The notes: generated from the letters alone by a model not told the origin. Numbered from the stretch's first letter, positions 24,166 to 32,765 are shown. The stretch: DNA of 64,000 nucleotides from Amycolatopsis sp. CA-128772 (GCF_002904295.1 NZ_PPHG01000007.1:62001-126000); one strand, 5' to 3'. Program-made: numbers and translations.

Positions 24166-24565
24166 ACTCAACGACAACAACCCCGACGGCGGCAGCGGCG
24201 ACCCGGCCGGCGGCAGCGCGGTGGAGGCGATGAGCCCGGGAGAGCTGGCCGGGATGATCGCCTGGTCCTACCACTACGGCGTGCCCGGGGCGGCCACCGG
24301 GTTCGGGGTGTGCGGGGCGGGCGCGGCGTGGGTGCACATCGGCTGGCTGCGCGGGCTGCTGGCGGTGCTGGCCGTCCTGTTCGGACTGTGCGCCCTGGTG
24401 CACGCGTGGCTGCTGGCCGTCGCGGCCCGCGAGTACGCCGACGTGCTGGCCCTCACCCACGCCCGCCACGACCGCGACCACCCCGCAGAACCGCACGAGG
24501 ACGGCGGCGGCGGTGGTGGTGCGGGCGGCGGGTTCGACCCGAGGAAGGAGCCGTGGTGGGGATGA
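24158..24565 (+). CDS. Spread-type membrane protein (135 aa)
   Basis: Overlaps the previous gene by eight bases. Two transmembrane helices (about 43-62 and 65-90: ATGFGVCGAGAAWVHIGWLR, GLLAVLAVLFGLCALVHAWL) and a Gly-rich acidic tail. Next gene starts inside its stop codon. Likely part of the Spd-like set; no named family recognised. Confidence 0.6.
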   Translation: MRELNDNNPDGGSGDPAGGSAVEAMSPGELAGMIAWSYHYGVPGAATGFGVCGAGAAWVHIGWLRGLLAVLAVLFGLCALVHAWLLAVAAREYADVLALTHARHDRDHPAEPHEDGGGGGGAGGGFDPRKEPWWG

Positions 24566-24969
24566 GCAACACCACGCCGCGCCGGGAGTGCCGGACGCGG
24601 CAGGAACAGGCGCTGGCCTGGACCGGCGCGCACGCGCTGGAGCTGACCGCCACGGGCCTGCCGCTGATCGGCGGTGTGCTGTGGACGCCGTGGATCGACC
24701 TGGCGTCGCTGGTGATCGCCGGGCTGTGGGCGCGGCACGAGGTGCTGGTGCACCGCCGCACCGCGGCCGCCCGGACGGCGCGGGCGGCGGTGCTGGGCAG
24801 CATTCCCGCCGCCCGCCTCACCACCACCACCGCGGTGGCCGGGAAGGCCGTACTCGAGAACGACGACCGTGACGAGCAGAGCAGTGACGAGACCGGCCCG
24901 GCCACCGTGGCCGGGCCGGAGCCCGCCGGCGACGGCGCGGCCCGAACCCGACGGGGGGTGTCCCGATGA
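24562..24969 (+). CDS. Spread-type membrane protein (135 aa)
   Basis: ATGA overlap at both ends. Hydrophobic segments at about 24-46 and 44-58 (ATGLPLIGGVLWTPWIDLAS, LVIAGLWA), then a basic stretch and an acidic Pro/Ala tail. Third consecutive small membrane protein of the operon. Role by context only. Confidence 0.6.
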   Translation: MSNTTPRRECRTRQEQALAWTGAHALELTATGLPLIGGVLWTPWIDLASLVIAGLWARHEVLVHRRTAAARTARAAVLGSIPAARLTTTTAVAGKAVLENDDRDEQSSDETGPATVAGPEPAGDGAARTRRGVSR

Positions 24970-26330
24970 GCTACTTCACCGACAAGGCGGAAGCGGCCCG
25001 GCTGGACCGTGAATCCAAGGCCGAGCAGGCCCGGCTGGACCGCATCGCGGAGCAGGAACACGCACTCAAGCTCGCGACGCTGGCCCACGAGCACGCCAAG
25101 CAGGACCGCGCCGACGCCAAGGCCACCGCCGACGAACGCCGTACCGACCGCCGCGCGACGTGGGCGAAGGTGCGGGCGTGGGTGACCGGGCACGTGGTGG
25201 ACCTGCTGATCTACCCGCTGATGCTCGGGTCGGCGGCGGTGGCCATCCCCACCGCCGCCGCCTGGGGCGCCGCGCACCTGGGGGAGGCCGGCGGGATCCT
25301 GCCGGTGCTCTCGGAGTGGGGCATGGTCGCCTTCTCCATCGCGGTGCACTACACCCGGGTCAAGCACCCGGCGCGTCCGGTGTGGGCGCTGCAGCTGGGC
25401 ACGTGGGTGTTCGCCGCCATCGGGTTCGCCATCGCGGTCATCCGCGGCGCCACCAGCACCGGGCCGGGGTCGGGGTTCGGGCTGGGGGTGGTGATGGGGC
25501 TGGTCTCGATCGCCGGGGTCGCGGCGCACCAGCTGGTGTCGGCCGCGCCGCGACGGTCGGCGGCGGAGCGGGCGGCAGCGCGGCTGGCCAAGCAGGAAGC
25601 CGCCGAGGTGGCCGCGGAGCTGGCCACCCGCAAGGTCGCCGCCGCCCGCATCGACGCCGCCCGCCGCGCGGCGATCGCGCACGCGGTCGCCGAAATCGAT
25701 CCGGACGGCACGGCGCGGCTGGTGTACCGGCCGGGCCGCTACGAGCTGCGGCGCCGCCGGTTGGCCCCCGGCCGGCTGACGCCCGCGTCGGTCATGGGGC
25801 TGCCGGTCACCCCGGCCGACGACGAGGACGGCGGGGCGGGGGTGGCGGATGAGGCCGCCGCCTACCTGGCCGGGCTGCGGTTCCGGCGCCTCACCGACAC
25901 CGCCCCGGACACCGGAACGACCCCGCCACCGCCGGCGGGGGGTACCGGAGGCAGCGGGGTCGCCACCGTCGACCCTGCGCCGCCGCACCCGTCGGGACCG
26001 GTCGCCGATGCGGCCGGCACCCCGGCGGACAAGCCGGGTCCGGTGCGGGAGTCCGGCCGGACGGTCCCGACCCGCCGCACCAGCCCCGGGCGGCGGGCGG
26101 CGCGGTCGGTGATCCCGGAGCCGAAGCGGCGCAGCTTCGAGGAACTGACGACTGAGTTCGATGCCCTGGTGGCCGACCCGCCGGCCGGGTTCGACCCGAC
26201 CAACGGCGAGTCCATCCGCCTGACCCTCAAGTGCGCCAAGACCAACGCCACCAAGTTGAAGCGCCGCTACCTCGACCGCGCCAGCACCGACACCACTGAC
26301 GCTGCGCGCCGTCCCGGCGGCAGCGACTGA
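24966..26330 (+). CDS. DUF2637/SpdB-like membrane protein with C-terminal helical domain
   Basis: 454 residues. A charged coiled coil (1-65), then four hydrophobic segments at about 75-200 (LLIYPLMLGSAAVAIPTAAA, VFAAIGFAIAVIRGA, VVMGLVSIAGVAAHQLVSAA), followed by an Ala/Arg helix, a Pro/Thr-rich linker and a C-terminal domain (FEELTTEFDALVADPPAGF, RLTLKCAKTNATKLKRRYLD) that looks like a DNA-binding helical module. The layout matches the large SpdB-type proteins encoded just before traB in AICEs, which help intramycelial spread and bind DNA or TraB. The name is inferred from layout. Confidence 0.65.
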   Translation: MSYFTDKAEAARLDRESKAEQARLDRIAEQEHALKLATLAHEHAKQDRADAKATADERRTDRRATWAKVRAWVTGHVVDLLIYPLMLGSAAVAIPTAAAWGAAHLGEAGGILPVLSEWGMVAFSIAVHYTRVKHPARPVWALQLGTWVFAAIGFAIAVIRGATSTGPGSGFGLGVVMGLVSIAGVAAHQLVSAAPRRSAAERAAARLAKQEAAEVAAELATRKVAAARIDAARRAAIAHAVAEIDPDGTARLVYRPGRYELRRRRLAPGRLTPASVMGLPVTPADDEDGGAGVADEAAAYLAGLRFRRLTDTAPDTGTTPPPPAGGTGGSGVATVDPAPPHPSGPVADAAGTPADKPGPVRESGRTVPTRRTSPGRRAARSVIPEPKRRSFEELTTEFDALVADPPAGFDPTNGESIRLTLKCAKTNATKLKRRYLDRASTDTTDAARRPGGSD

Positions 26331-26345
26331 CCCACCCGCATTCCC

Positions 26346-26410
26346 GGGCAGGGTCCACCCCCGCACCTGCCCGCCGAGTCCGCGGTGTGAGTCCGGGGTG
26401 GGTCCTGCCC
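26346..26410 (+). promoter_or_regulatory. Imperfect inverted repeat upstream of traB
   Basis: Arms GGGCAGGGTCCACCCC (26346-26361) and GGGGTGGGTCCTGCCC (26395-26410) pair at 14 of 16 positions around a 33-base loop holding two GAGTCC copies. It lies in the 119-bp gap before traB and may attenuate or insulate its expression. Confidence 0.45.
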
Positions 26411-26449
26411 GCGGGGTGCACCAGTCCACGCACGAAAGGCACCCCCGCG

Positions 26450-28816
26450 ATGAACCCCACCGACCACGACCACGACCCCACGACCACGCCCGAGTCCGGC
26501 CCCGAGTCCACGCGTGAGTCGGGGACTCCGGCAGCCGGGACGCCTGCCGTATCGGCGGGGGAACTGGCGACCGTCCATCCCCTGCGCACCCGCTCCGACC
26601 AGCAGCAGTCCACGCCTGAGTCCGTGCCGGTGGTGTCGGATTCGCCGGTGATCGAGGGTGAGATCGTCACCGACGAGGAGTGGGCGCTGCTGACCGATCA
26701 GCGGGCCCGCCGCGACGCCCGGATCGCCGGATACAAGTCCGACCTGACGGCCCTTTCGCGCAAGACCGTGTCCGTCGCCAAGTCCGGCACGGGGTTGGCC
26801 AAGTCCAAGGGCGGACCGGTGATGCGGTTCACCCGCCGCCACGTCGTGATCATCGCCAAGGGCGCGGAAGCCGAGCGGCAGCGCCGCAAGGCCGAGAAGG
26901 CCCAGACCGACGCCCGCGCCGCGCGCAGGGCCGCCTTGGAGAAGGGAGAGCTGGACCGGGTCGCGGAGCTGAATTCCCAGATCACCGAGCAGCGCCGCAC
27001 CGCGGCGGAAGCAGCCAAGCTGCGCTTCGAGCTGTACTGGGAGGTCGGCAAGAAAACCGCGCTGGTGCTGGTGATTCTGCTCGGGGTCGCGGTCGTCGCC
27101 GGGATCGTCAACGGCTTCGGGGGGTGGTTCGGGAACTGGAACCTCACCGACGTGCTGCGCACCATCGGCACCGTGTTCACCGCCGGCGCCGCCGTGGTGA
27201 CCTGGTCGGTGCTGCACGCCTGGCTGTTCGGTCTGGCCGGCATCGGGGTGTGGTCGTATCGGCGGTGGAAGGATGGCAAGGCGCTGGGGGAGTTCGTGTT
27301 GCCGGAGAACCTGCGCGCGAACGCCGCGGCGAAGGTCGCCTACGTGGAGCTGTCGGAGTCGGTCATCATCGCCGCGCTGGCCAACATCGGCATCTCCAAG
27401 CTCAACGAGCACATCAAGGCCGGCTGGCCGCACCGCGACACCGACAACCCGTGGGTGCGCCCGCCGATGCTGGCCGAGGGCGGCAAGGGCTACACCGCCA
27501 AGCTGCGGCTCCCGCTGGGCGCGTCGGTGCTGAAAATCAACCAGGCCAAGGACTTGCTCGCCCACAACCTCGGATGCCGCCCGCAGGAGTTGTTTCTGGA
27601 CCCCGACGAGAACGACCCGACCGTGCTGGACCTGTTCCGGCTCGAACCGGGCGTGCTGCGCGAACCGGTGCAGGCGTATCCGCTGCTCACCGACGGGTCC
27701 ACGGACTTTTTCAAGGGGCTGCCGGTCGGTGTCAGCCCCCGCGGCGCGGTGGTGTTCACCACCGTGTTCGAACGCAACTTCGCCGTCGCCGGGACGATGG
27801 GATCGGGCAAGTCCACGCTGGTCAAAGCCCTGGCGGCGAGCGCCGCGCTGGACCCGCTGTGCGACATCGACGTGTTCGTCTTCGCCGACAACTACGACTA
27901 CGACCCGCTGGCCCCGGCACTGTCGACGTTCCTCAAGGGCGATAAGGAGGAAAACGTCCACGCGTGCCTGGAGCACATCAAGACCCTGCACGCCGACCTC
28001 GCCGTGCGGGGACAGCTGCTGGCGAAACACCAGGTCACGGAGGTCAACCGGGAGGTCGCGGCGAAGGAACCCGGGTTGCGGCCCCGGCTGGTGATCATCG
28101 AAGAGTGTCAGTCGTTCTTCCGCCAGGGCACGCCCAAGGAACGCAAGGAGCTCATCGACTGGGTGGTGCGGTTCTACTCCGCGGCCCGCAAGTACGGCAT
28201 CGTGCTGGTGTTCGTCACCCCCAACCCCTCCGATGCCTCCCTGCCGCGGGATTTGGTGGCCGTGACCAGCAACAAGGCGTGCGGCGCCATCGACGACAAG
28301 ACCCGCAACAACATCGTGCTGGGGGACAAGGCCCACGAGAACGGGATCTCCGCCCTGGGGCTTCGGCCCAAGACCGAGGAGGCGCTGTTCGACTGCGGAA
28401 CCCTGATGACCAAGGGTTTCATGAACACTCCGGGCCTGGTGCGCGCGTTCTACCTCACCGCGGCCGACCTGACCGCGATCGGGCAGCGCGCGGCGGAAAT
28501 GCGCGGCGGCGCCACCGCCGCCACCGAAGCACCGAAACCGCAGGTGCGAGACTTGATCGAGGATCTGGCCACGGTCATGGTCGGGGACGAGCCGGTCAAC
28601 GCCGGGGACCTGGTCGGGGCGCTGCGCAACCTCGCTCCCGGCTACAAGCCCTACAAGGCGCTGAACAAGGCCAAGCTGGTGGCGCTGCTGCGGGAAGAGC
28701 ACGGGCTGAAGATCCCGTCGACGGACAACCTCTACCCCGTCGACCCGGTCACTGTGCGTCAGCTCAACGCCGGTCGTGTGGCGCTGCGGGCGCAGGACGA
28801 CGACCAGCCCGAATGA
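26450..28816 (+). CDS. traB: TraB-like FtsK/SpoIIIE DNA translocase, conjugative transfer protein
   Basis: 788 residues, ATG after GAAAGGC. An acidic N-terminus, a long coiled coil, two transmembrane helices (about 206-224 and 240-267), then the motor domain with Walker A GTMGSGKST (about 446-455) and Walker B RLVIIEECQSFF (about 545-556). The C-terminal 85 residues (VRDLIEDLATVMVGDEPVNA and on) form a helical module in the place of the FtsK-gamma-like winged helix that reads short direct repeats. TraB proteins pump double-stranded DNA from donor to recipient mycelium and alone suffice for AICE conjugation. A repeat cluster that could be its target follows the gene. Confidence 0.88.
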   Translation: MNPTDHDHDPTTTPESGPESTRESGTPAAGTPAVSAGELATVHPLRTRSDQQQSTPESVPVVSDSPVIEGEIVTDEEWALLTDQRARRDARIAGYKSDLTALSRKTVSVAKSGTGLAKSKGGPVMRFTRRHVVIIAKGAEAERQRRKAEKAQTDARAARRAALEKGELDRVAELNSQITEQRRTAAEAAKLRFELYWEVGKKTALVLVILLGVAVVAGIVNGFGGWFGNWNLTDVLRTIGTVFTAGAAVVTWSVLHAWLFGLAGIGVWSYRRWKDGKALGEFVLPENLRANAAAKVAYVELSESVIIAALANIGISKLNEHIKAGWPHRDTDNPWVRPPMLAEGGKGYTAKLRLPLGASVLKINQAKDLLAHNLGCRPQELFLDPDENDPTVLDLFRLEPGVLREPVQAYPLLTDGSTDFFKGLPVGVSPRGAVVFTTVFERNFAVAGTMGSGKSTLVKALAASAALDPLCDIDVFVFADNYDYDPLAPALSTFLKGDKEENVHACLEHIKTLHADLAVRGQLLAKHQVTEVNREVAAKEPGLRPRLVIIEECQSFFRQGTPKERKELIDWVVRFYSAARKYGIVLVFVTPNPSDASLPRDLVAVTSNKACGAIDDKTRNNIVLGDKAHENGISALGLRPKTEEALFDCGTLMTKGFMNTPGLVRAFYLTAADLTAIGQRAAEMRGGATAATEAPKPQVRDLIEDLATVMVGDEPVNAGDLVGALRNLAPGYKPYKALNKAKLVALLREEHGLKIPSTDNLYPVDPVTVRQLNAGRVALRAQDDDQPE

Positions 28817-28828
28817 CGGCCGGCACCG

Positions 28829-28863
28829 GTCGCCGGACCCCCGGTTTCGCGGGGTCCGGCGAC
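28829..28863 (+). terminator. Hairpin terminator after traB
   Basis: Perfect 13-bp stem (GTCGCCGGACCCC with its complement), 9-base loop, 12 bases after the traB stop. There is no T-run, as is common in high-GC terminators. Confidence 0.7.
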
Positions 28864-28885
28864 CCGCCCGCGATCGCCGACTGAC

Positions 28886-28989
28886 CCGTAATTTCCGTAA
28901 TCTTCGCTGATCAGGGCGGATTACGGTGCTCGATCGGCCGGAATTACGGATGTAATCCGCCTGCCGGAGCGTAATCCGCGCCGTAATCC
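28886..28989. repeat. CCGTAAT iteron cluster, candidate clt transfer locus
   Basis: Seven copies of a (C)GTAAT(CC) motif in 104 bp: direct at 28886, 28895, 28952, 28970 and 28981; inverted (ATTACGG) at 28920 and 28943. It is an A/T-rich island between traB and the next gene. TraB-family translocases recognise clusters of 8-bp repeats, and in known plasmids the clt locus lies next to traB. It could alternatively be a second replication or regulatory site. Confidence 0.65.
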
Positions 28990-29061
28990 CCCATCGGCAG
29001 CTGTCTGCGGCGCTGTCGCACCCCTATCTAGCTACCCAGAGTCACATTGTTGGAGGTTGTC

Positions 29062-29556
29062 ATGGGTTTGTTCAGCAGCGGCAGCAGCGCGACCCGCGAA
29101 CGCAAAGCCGAACGCGAACGCCAGGAGGCCGAGGCCACCGCGGCCATCGCCGCGCACGAGATCGGCCACGCCATCGGCATGGCCGCCGCCGGGATCCGGG
29201 TGCACTGGGTCCGCCTGACCGCCACGGGCGGGCAGGCCCGCGGCGACGACATCGACCCCGAGGACATCGCCGCCGTGGACGGCTACCTGGTGATGACGCT
29301 GGCCGGGTGGGCGGCCGCCGCGGAGTGGGTGCACCGTCATCACGGGTTCTCCCGCTCCGCCGCGCTGGCGTGGGCCAAGAACGGGTCCCGCGGGGACTGG
29401 GCCGACGTCCGCGCCAAGGCGCGCTACGGCTCGCACACCGTCCGGTGGTACGAGCGGGAAGCGCAGAAGCTGATCCGCGCGAACTGGCGCCGGATCGAGC
29501 GCTACACCCGCGAACTGTGCCGCAAGGGCGAGCTGCCCGGCAGCCGCTTCAACTAG
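29062..29556 (+). CDS. HExxH zinc-protease-like protein (M41-like)
   Basis: 164 residues with TTGGAGG as ribosome site. AAHEIGHAIGMAAAG puts a zincin HExxH at His32-Glu33-His36, and a downstream helix (VDGYLVMTLAGWAAAAEWVH) sits where FtsH-type (M41) peptidases keep the rest of the catalytic domain. There is no AAA domain and no membrane helix. Similar small stand-alone proteins occur on AICEs and actinophages; their target is unknown. It follows the candidate transfer locus. Confidence 0.7.
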   Translation: MGLFSSGSSATRERKAERERQEAEATAAIAAHEIGHAIGMAAAGIRVHWVRLTATGGQARGDDIDPEDIAAVDGYLVMTLAGWAAAAEWVHRHHGFSRSAALAWAKNGSRGDWADVRAKARYGSHTVRWYEREAQKLIRANWRRIERYTRELCRKGELPGSRFN

Positions 29557-29600
29557 CACCCTCTGGGCTCGCCGGAGTTCCGGCCCACCACGGCAAGTCT

Positions 29601-29644
29601 TCGCCGGGCCGCGCGGTCGGCCAGCACCCCGCGCGGCCCGGCGA
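29601..29644 (+). terminator. Strong hairpin after the HExxH gene
   Basis: Perfect 16-bp stem (TCGCCGGGCCGCGCGG with its complement) with a 12-base loop, 45 bp after the stop codon. It should end transcription from the preceding gene before the next cistron. Confidence 0.7.
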
Positions 29645-29687
29645 CACCACATCCGCACGTCTTCGTCTCGAAAGGACGGTCGCACCC

Positions 29688-30101
29688 GTGATGACCACAC
29701 CCGAGTTCCTGCCCGCTCCCGATCCCGCCGCCACCGACATGTACGCGTGCCTGCGGGTGCACGCCCCCACCGTGCTGGTCGACGACGTCGGCGCCGTCCT
29801 GGCGGTCGGGGTGACCCGCCCGGCGGTGGCGGCGGCGATGATCCGCGCCGCCGCCGACGGTCTCGACCTGCCCGTCCCGGACCGGGTCGACGCGCAGGCG
29901 TTCCGGCTGCGCTGGTTCGCCTACACCCACCCCGGCCGCGACGGCGCCCCCGCGCGGATGGCCGCCCCGGGCGAGGACGGCGCGTTCCCGGTGCTGATCT
30001 GGCGGCCGGTCGACCAGGCCGCCGCCCGTGCCCGTGCCGGCGGCGGTCTCGCGGCCGTCTACGCTTCCCGGTCGGCCGTGGTGATGGGGGCGGCGGCATG
30101 A
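29688..30101 (+). CDS. Hypothetical protein (137 aa)
   Basis: GTG at 29688 is followed directly by ATG at 29691; the GTG is closer to AAAGGA, so it is preferred, with a one-residue difference. Alpha/beta pattern with LVDDVGAVLAVGVTRPAVAA near the start; it ends in an ATGA overlap with the next gene. No motif recognised. Confidence 0.5.
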   Translation: MMTTPEFLPAPDPAATDMYACLRVHAPTVLVDDVGAVLAVGVTRPAVAAAMIRAAADGLDLPVPDRVDAQAFRLRWFAYTHPGRDGAPARMAAPGEDGAFPVLIWRPVDQAAARARAGGGLAAVYASRSAVVMGAAA

Positions 30102-30256
30102 GCACCCCGGCACCGACTCCGCCGCCTGCGGGCCGCAACCGCGGCAACCCCGACCTCGCCCGCCCCGGCGGCCTGCACGACGCCGTCACCCGCGCCCACG
30201 ATCCCGGCCCGGCACCGGCCCCCAACGTCCGACGCGTCCGACGGAGTGACCGATGA
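30098..30256 (+). CDS. Small Pro/Arg-rich protein (52 aa)
   Basis: Couples the preceding and following genes by ATGA overlaps at both ends. Starts MSTPAPTPPPAGRNRGNPDL and is basic and probably disordered. Expression is supported only by the coupling; function unknown. Confidence 0.45.
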   Translation: MSTPAPTPPPAGRNRGNPDLARPGGLHDAVTRAHDPGPAPAPNVRRVRRSDR

Positions 30257-30915
30257 ACCGGACCCTGACCGCGCTCGCCCTCGTCACGACCGTCGTGGCC
30301 ACCCCCGCCGGCTGTGACCGCCCCGCGCCACCTGCCAGCTCCTCAGCCACCAGCGTCGGCAGCACCGGCACACCCGGCCTCGCCACTGCCCGTGTCGACG
30401 TCGCCGCGGTGCGGGCCGAGCTGGCCGCGCTGACGGTGTCGGCCGAGGACACCGGCAACCACTACCGCCGCGCCGACTGGCCGCACTGGGACCAGGTCGG
30501 CGGCGGCTGCGACGCCCGGGAGAACGCGCTACGCACCCAAGGCGCCGGCGTGCGAGTGGGCGCCGGGTGCCGGATCACCGGCGGCACCTGGATCTCCCCC
30601 TACGACGGCGTCACCGTCACCACCCCCGGCGCGCTGGACATCGACCACCTGGTGCCGCTGGCCGAGGCCGCCCGCTCCGGTACCCGGGCATGGTCGATCG
30701 CGCAGCGGGAGCGCTACGCCAACGACCCGGGCGTCCTGGTGGCGGTGACGGCGAAGTCCAACCGCAGCAAGGGTGACCAGGACCCGGCCCGGTGGCTGCC
30801 CGCCCGGGACCGGTGCGGCTACGTGGCCCGCTGGGTCGCGGTGAAGCACCGCTACGGCATGACCGTCGACCGGGCCGAGCGCGCCGCCATCACCGGCGTG
30901 CTCAACCACTGCTGA
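30253..30915 (+). CDS. Lipoprotein HNH endonuclease (GmrSD/DUF1524-like)
   Basis: 220 residues. Lipoprotein signal: MNRTLTALALVTTVVATPAG, then Cys21 as lipid anchor. The mature part carries an HNH-type core: DIDHLVPLAEA (129-139) and AKSNRSKGDQDPARW (168-182), with the His-Asn-Lys spacing of secreted HNH nucleases. It should act outside the cell membrane, degrading DNA at the surface. On a conjugative element this could affect competing DNA, or supply nutrients or act in exclusion; these roles are inference. Its ATG overlaps the previous stop, and a strong terminator follows. Confidence 0.8.
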   Translation: MNRTLTALALVTTVVATPAGCDRPAPPASSSATSVGSTGTPGLATARVDVAAVRAELAALTVSAEDTGNHYRRADWPHWDQVGGGCDARENALRTQGAGVRVGAGCRITGGTWISPYDGVTVTTPGALDIDHLVPLAEAARSGTRAWSIAQRERYANDPGVLVAVTAKSNRSKGDQDPARWLPARDRCGYVARWVAVKHRYGMTVDRAERAAITGVLNHC

Positions 30916-30943
30916 CCCCACCACCGACGCACCACCACAGGTG

Positions 30944-30989
30944 CGAACGCGCACGCCCCCGCCGGGCCGATCCGGCGGGGGCGCGTTCG
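30944..30989 (+). terminator. Terminator after the HNH lipoprotein gene
   Basis: Two-tier hairpin: outer 7-bp stem CGAACGC/GCGTTCG and inner 11-bp stem GCCCCCGCCGG/CCGGCGGGGGC around a 6-base loop. It is placed between the nuclease gene and ssb. Confidence 0.75.
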
Positions 30990-31023
30990 TACGTGCCCAC
31001 CAACAGGAATCGGAGCAAAGATC

Positions 31024-31488
31024 ATGGCTGGATTGCCGGAGATCACGATGGCCGGGACGCTGACGGCGGACCCGGAGATGCGCTTCACCCCGTCCGGGGC
31101 GGGGGTGTGCTCGTTCACCCTCGCCGCGAACGATCGCCGCCTGGACAGGGAATCCGGGGAGTGGCGGGACATGGGCGCGACGTTCCTGCGCTGCACCGTG
31201 TGGCGCCGCCAGGCCGAGAACGTCGCCGACGCCCGCAAGGGGGACCGGCTGCTGATCGTCGGCGAGCTCAAGCAGTCGGAGTGGCAGGACAAGAACACCG
31301 GCGAGAAGCGCTACGGCTTCGACGTCCAGGTCCGCGAAGCCGCGCTGTCGCTGCTGTGGCACCCGGCCAAGTCGGCCCGCCCCGACCGCTCCGGCGGCGG
31401 CGAGCACACCGGTGGCGGTGGCGGGCCGTGGGCCGGGCCGCCGGCCACCGGGTCGGCGGGCGGGTTCTCCGACGAACCGCCGTTCTAG
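31024..31488 (+). CDS. ssb: Single-stranded DNA-binding protein
   Basis: 154 residues. An OB fold at 1-115 (ITMAGTLTADPEMRFTPSGA, FLRCTVWRRQAENVADARKG, RLLIVGELKQSEW), a Gly-rich linker, and the acidic tip SDEPPF that recruits replication partners in bacterial SSBs. It is a second, element-borne SSB that starts the replication module. ATCATG follows GGAGCAAAG as ribosome site. Confidence 0.9.
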   Translation: MAGLPEITMAGTLTADPEMRFTPSGAGVCSFTLAANDRRLDRESGEWRDMGATFLRCTVWRRQAENVADARKGDRLLIVGELKQSEWQDKNTGEKRYGFDVQVREAALSLLWHPAKSARPDRSGGGEHTGGGGGPWAGPPATGSAGGFSDEPPF

Positions 31489-31503
31489 CCGAGGTGCCCG
31501 GCC

Positions 31504-31800
31504 GTGGGTGAGAAGACGAAGTACCGGGCTACCGACCTCACCGCCTGGCTCACCGCGGCGGGCATCGACGACGACGCGGCGCGGCGGGCCGGGCGGGTGA
31601 TCGCCGGGGCGTGGAACCAGGGCGAGTTCTACGCCTCGGCCACCGGCCTCCCGCTCGCCGCCGCCCTCACCGCCTCCGGCGTGCCGCTCGCGCGGTTCGA
31701 CACGACCGCCGACGGGCTGGCGCGGCGGTTCGGGGTGCACCTGCACGACGTTCCGGCGTGGGACCGCGAACCCCACTGGCGAAAGGAGACCAGCACATGA
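31504..31800 (+). CDS. Hypothetical protein of the replication module (98 aa)
   Basis: GTG start. LTAWLTAAGIDDDAARRAGR is a helical start resembling a small DNA-binding module; the rest is mixed helix and strand. It ends in ATGA overlap with the primase-polymerase gene, suggesting a partner of that enzyme. No known family. Confidence 0.5.
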   Translation: MGEKTKYRATDLTAWLTAAGIDDDAARRAGRVIAGAWNQGEFYASATGLPLAAALTASGVPLARFDTTADGLARRFGVHLHDVPAWDREPHWRKETST

Positions 31801-32765
31801 CCAGTTCAGCGCAGAGCGCGGCACTGCGGGCAGCGGCGATGGAGATTGCTGGCAGGGGTTGGAAGGTGTTCCCCTGCCGCCCGGGCACGAAAGCCGCGTT
31901 GTGGCACCGGGCCGATCACTGCCGCGGTGGCGGGGTCTGCTCCGGCGGGCACGTCACCCCCGAATCGCTGGCCACCAGCAACCTGGACCGGGTGGCGGCA
32001 CGGTGGTCGGACGGCGTGCCCTACAACATCGCCGTCTACCCCGGACCGTCCGGGCTGTTCATCCTCGACTGCGACCTGCCCAAGCCCGCCCGGCCCGGGC
32101 AGCCCCCGGCCCGCGGGGAGCACGACCCGGACGGCTGGACCCAGTTGCAGGCGCTGGCGGCCGAGCGGGGCGGGCCGCTGCCCGACACGTTCACTCTCGC
32201 CACCCCCTCGGGTGGGCGGCAGCTGTGGTTCACCGCCCCGCCCGGCACCGCCTTGCGCGGCACGGTCAAGCACATCGCGTCGAACGTCGACACCCGCGGC
32301 TGGGGCACCTACGGCCTCGCCCCCGGCAGCGTCCTCCCCAACGGCGCGTATGAGCTGATCGACGACACCGACCCGGCCGAGCTGCCGGGGTGGTTGGTCC
32401 AAGCCGCCGTCGAACGCGCCCCTACGGCCGTCTCCGGGCGACGTGAGATGCCCGTAGCCGCCCCGGACGCCTACACCGCCGCCGCGCTGCGCGGCGAACT
32501 CGACCGCGTCCGCACGGCGGCACCCGGCACCCGCAACAAAGTGCTGTCCACCGCCGCCTACGCCCTCGGGCAACTGGCCGGCGCGCGGCTGCTGGAGGAG
32601 GACCACGTCAAAGCCGAACTGCGCGCGGCGGTCGCGACCTGGAACACCCCGGCGTCGGCGGCCAAGGACGACGGCGTCATCGACACCGCGGTGGAGGCCG
32701 GGAAGGCCAACAAGCGCCGCATCACCCCACGCGCCACCCGAGGCGACCGCCGCCGCGCCGCCTGA
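31797..32765 (+). CDS. Bifunctional primase-polymerase (PrimPol) of the AICE
   Basis: 322 residues of the archaeo-eukaryotic-type primase fold (prim-pol family). GRGWKVFPCRPGTKAAL opens the domain; the metal site is LFILDCDLP (about 88-96); then TPSGGRQLWF and NVDTRGWGTYGLAPGS mark the nucleotide site. In most relatives the second block reads SGGRH; here the His is Gln, which may alter catalysis. An unusual CRGGGVCSGGH stretch (42-52) could bind zinc. The C-terminal 110 residues are helical. It should prime replication of the excised element together with the DUF3631 ATPase. Confidence 0.85.
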   Translation: MTSSAQSAALRAAAMEIAGRGWKVFPCRPGTKAALWHRADHCRGGGVCSGGHVTPESLATSNLDRVAARWSDGVPYNIAVYPGPSGLFILDCDLPKPARPGQPPARGEHDPDGWTQLQALAAERGGPLPDTFTLATPSGGRQLWFTAPPGTALRGTVKHIASNVDTRGWGTYGLAPGSVLPNGAYELIDDTDPAELPGWLVQAAVERAPTAVSGRREMPVAAPDAYTAAALRGELDRVRTAAPGTRNKVLSTAAYALGQLAGARLLEEDHVKAELRAAVATWNTPASAAKDDGVIDTAVEAGKANKRRITPRATRGDRRRAA

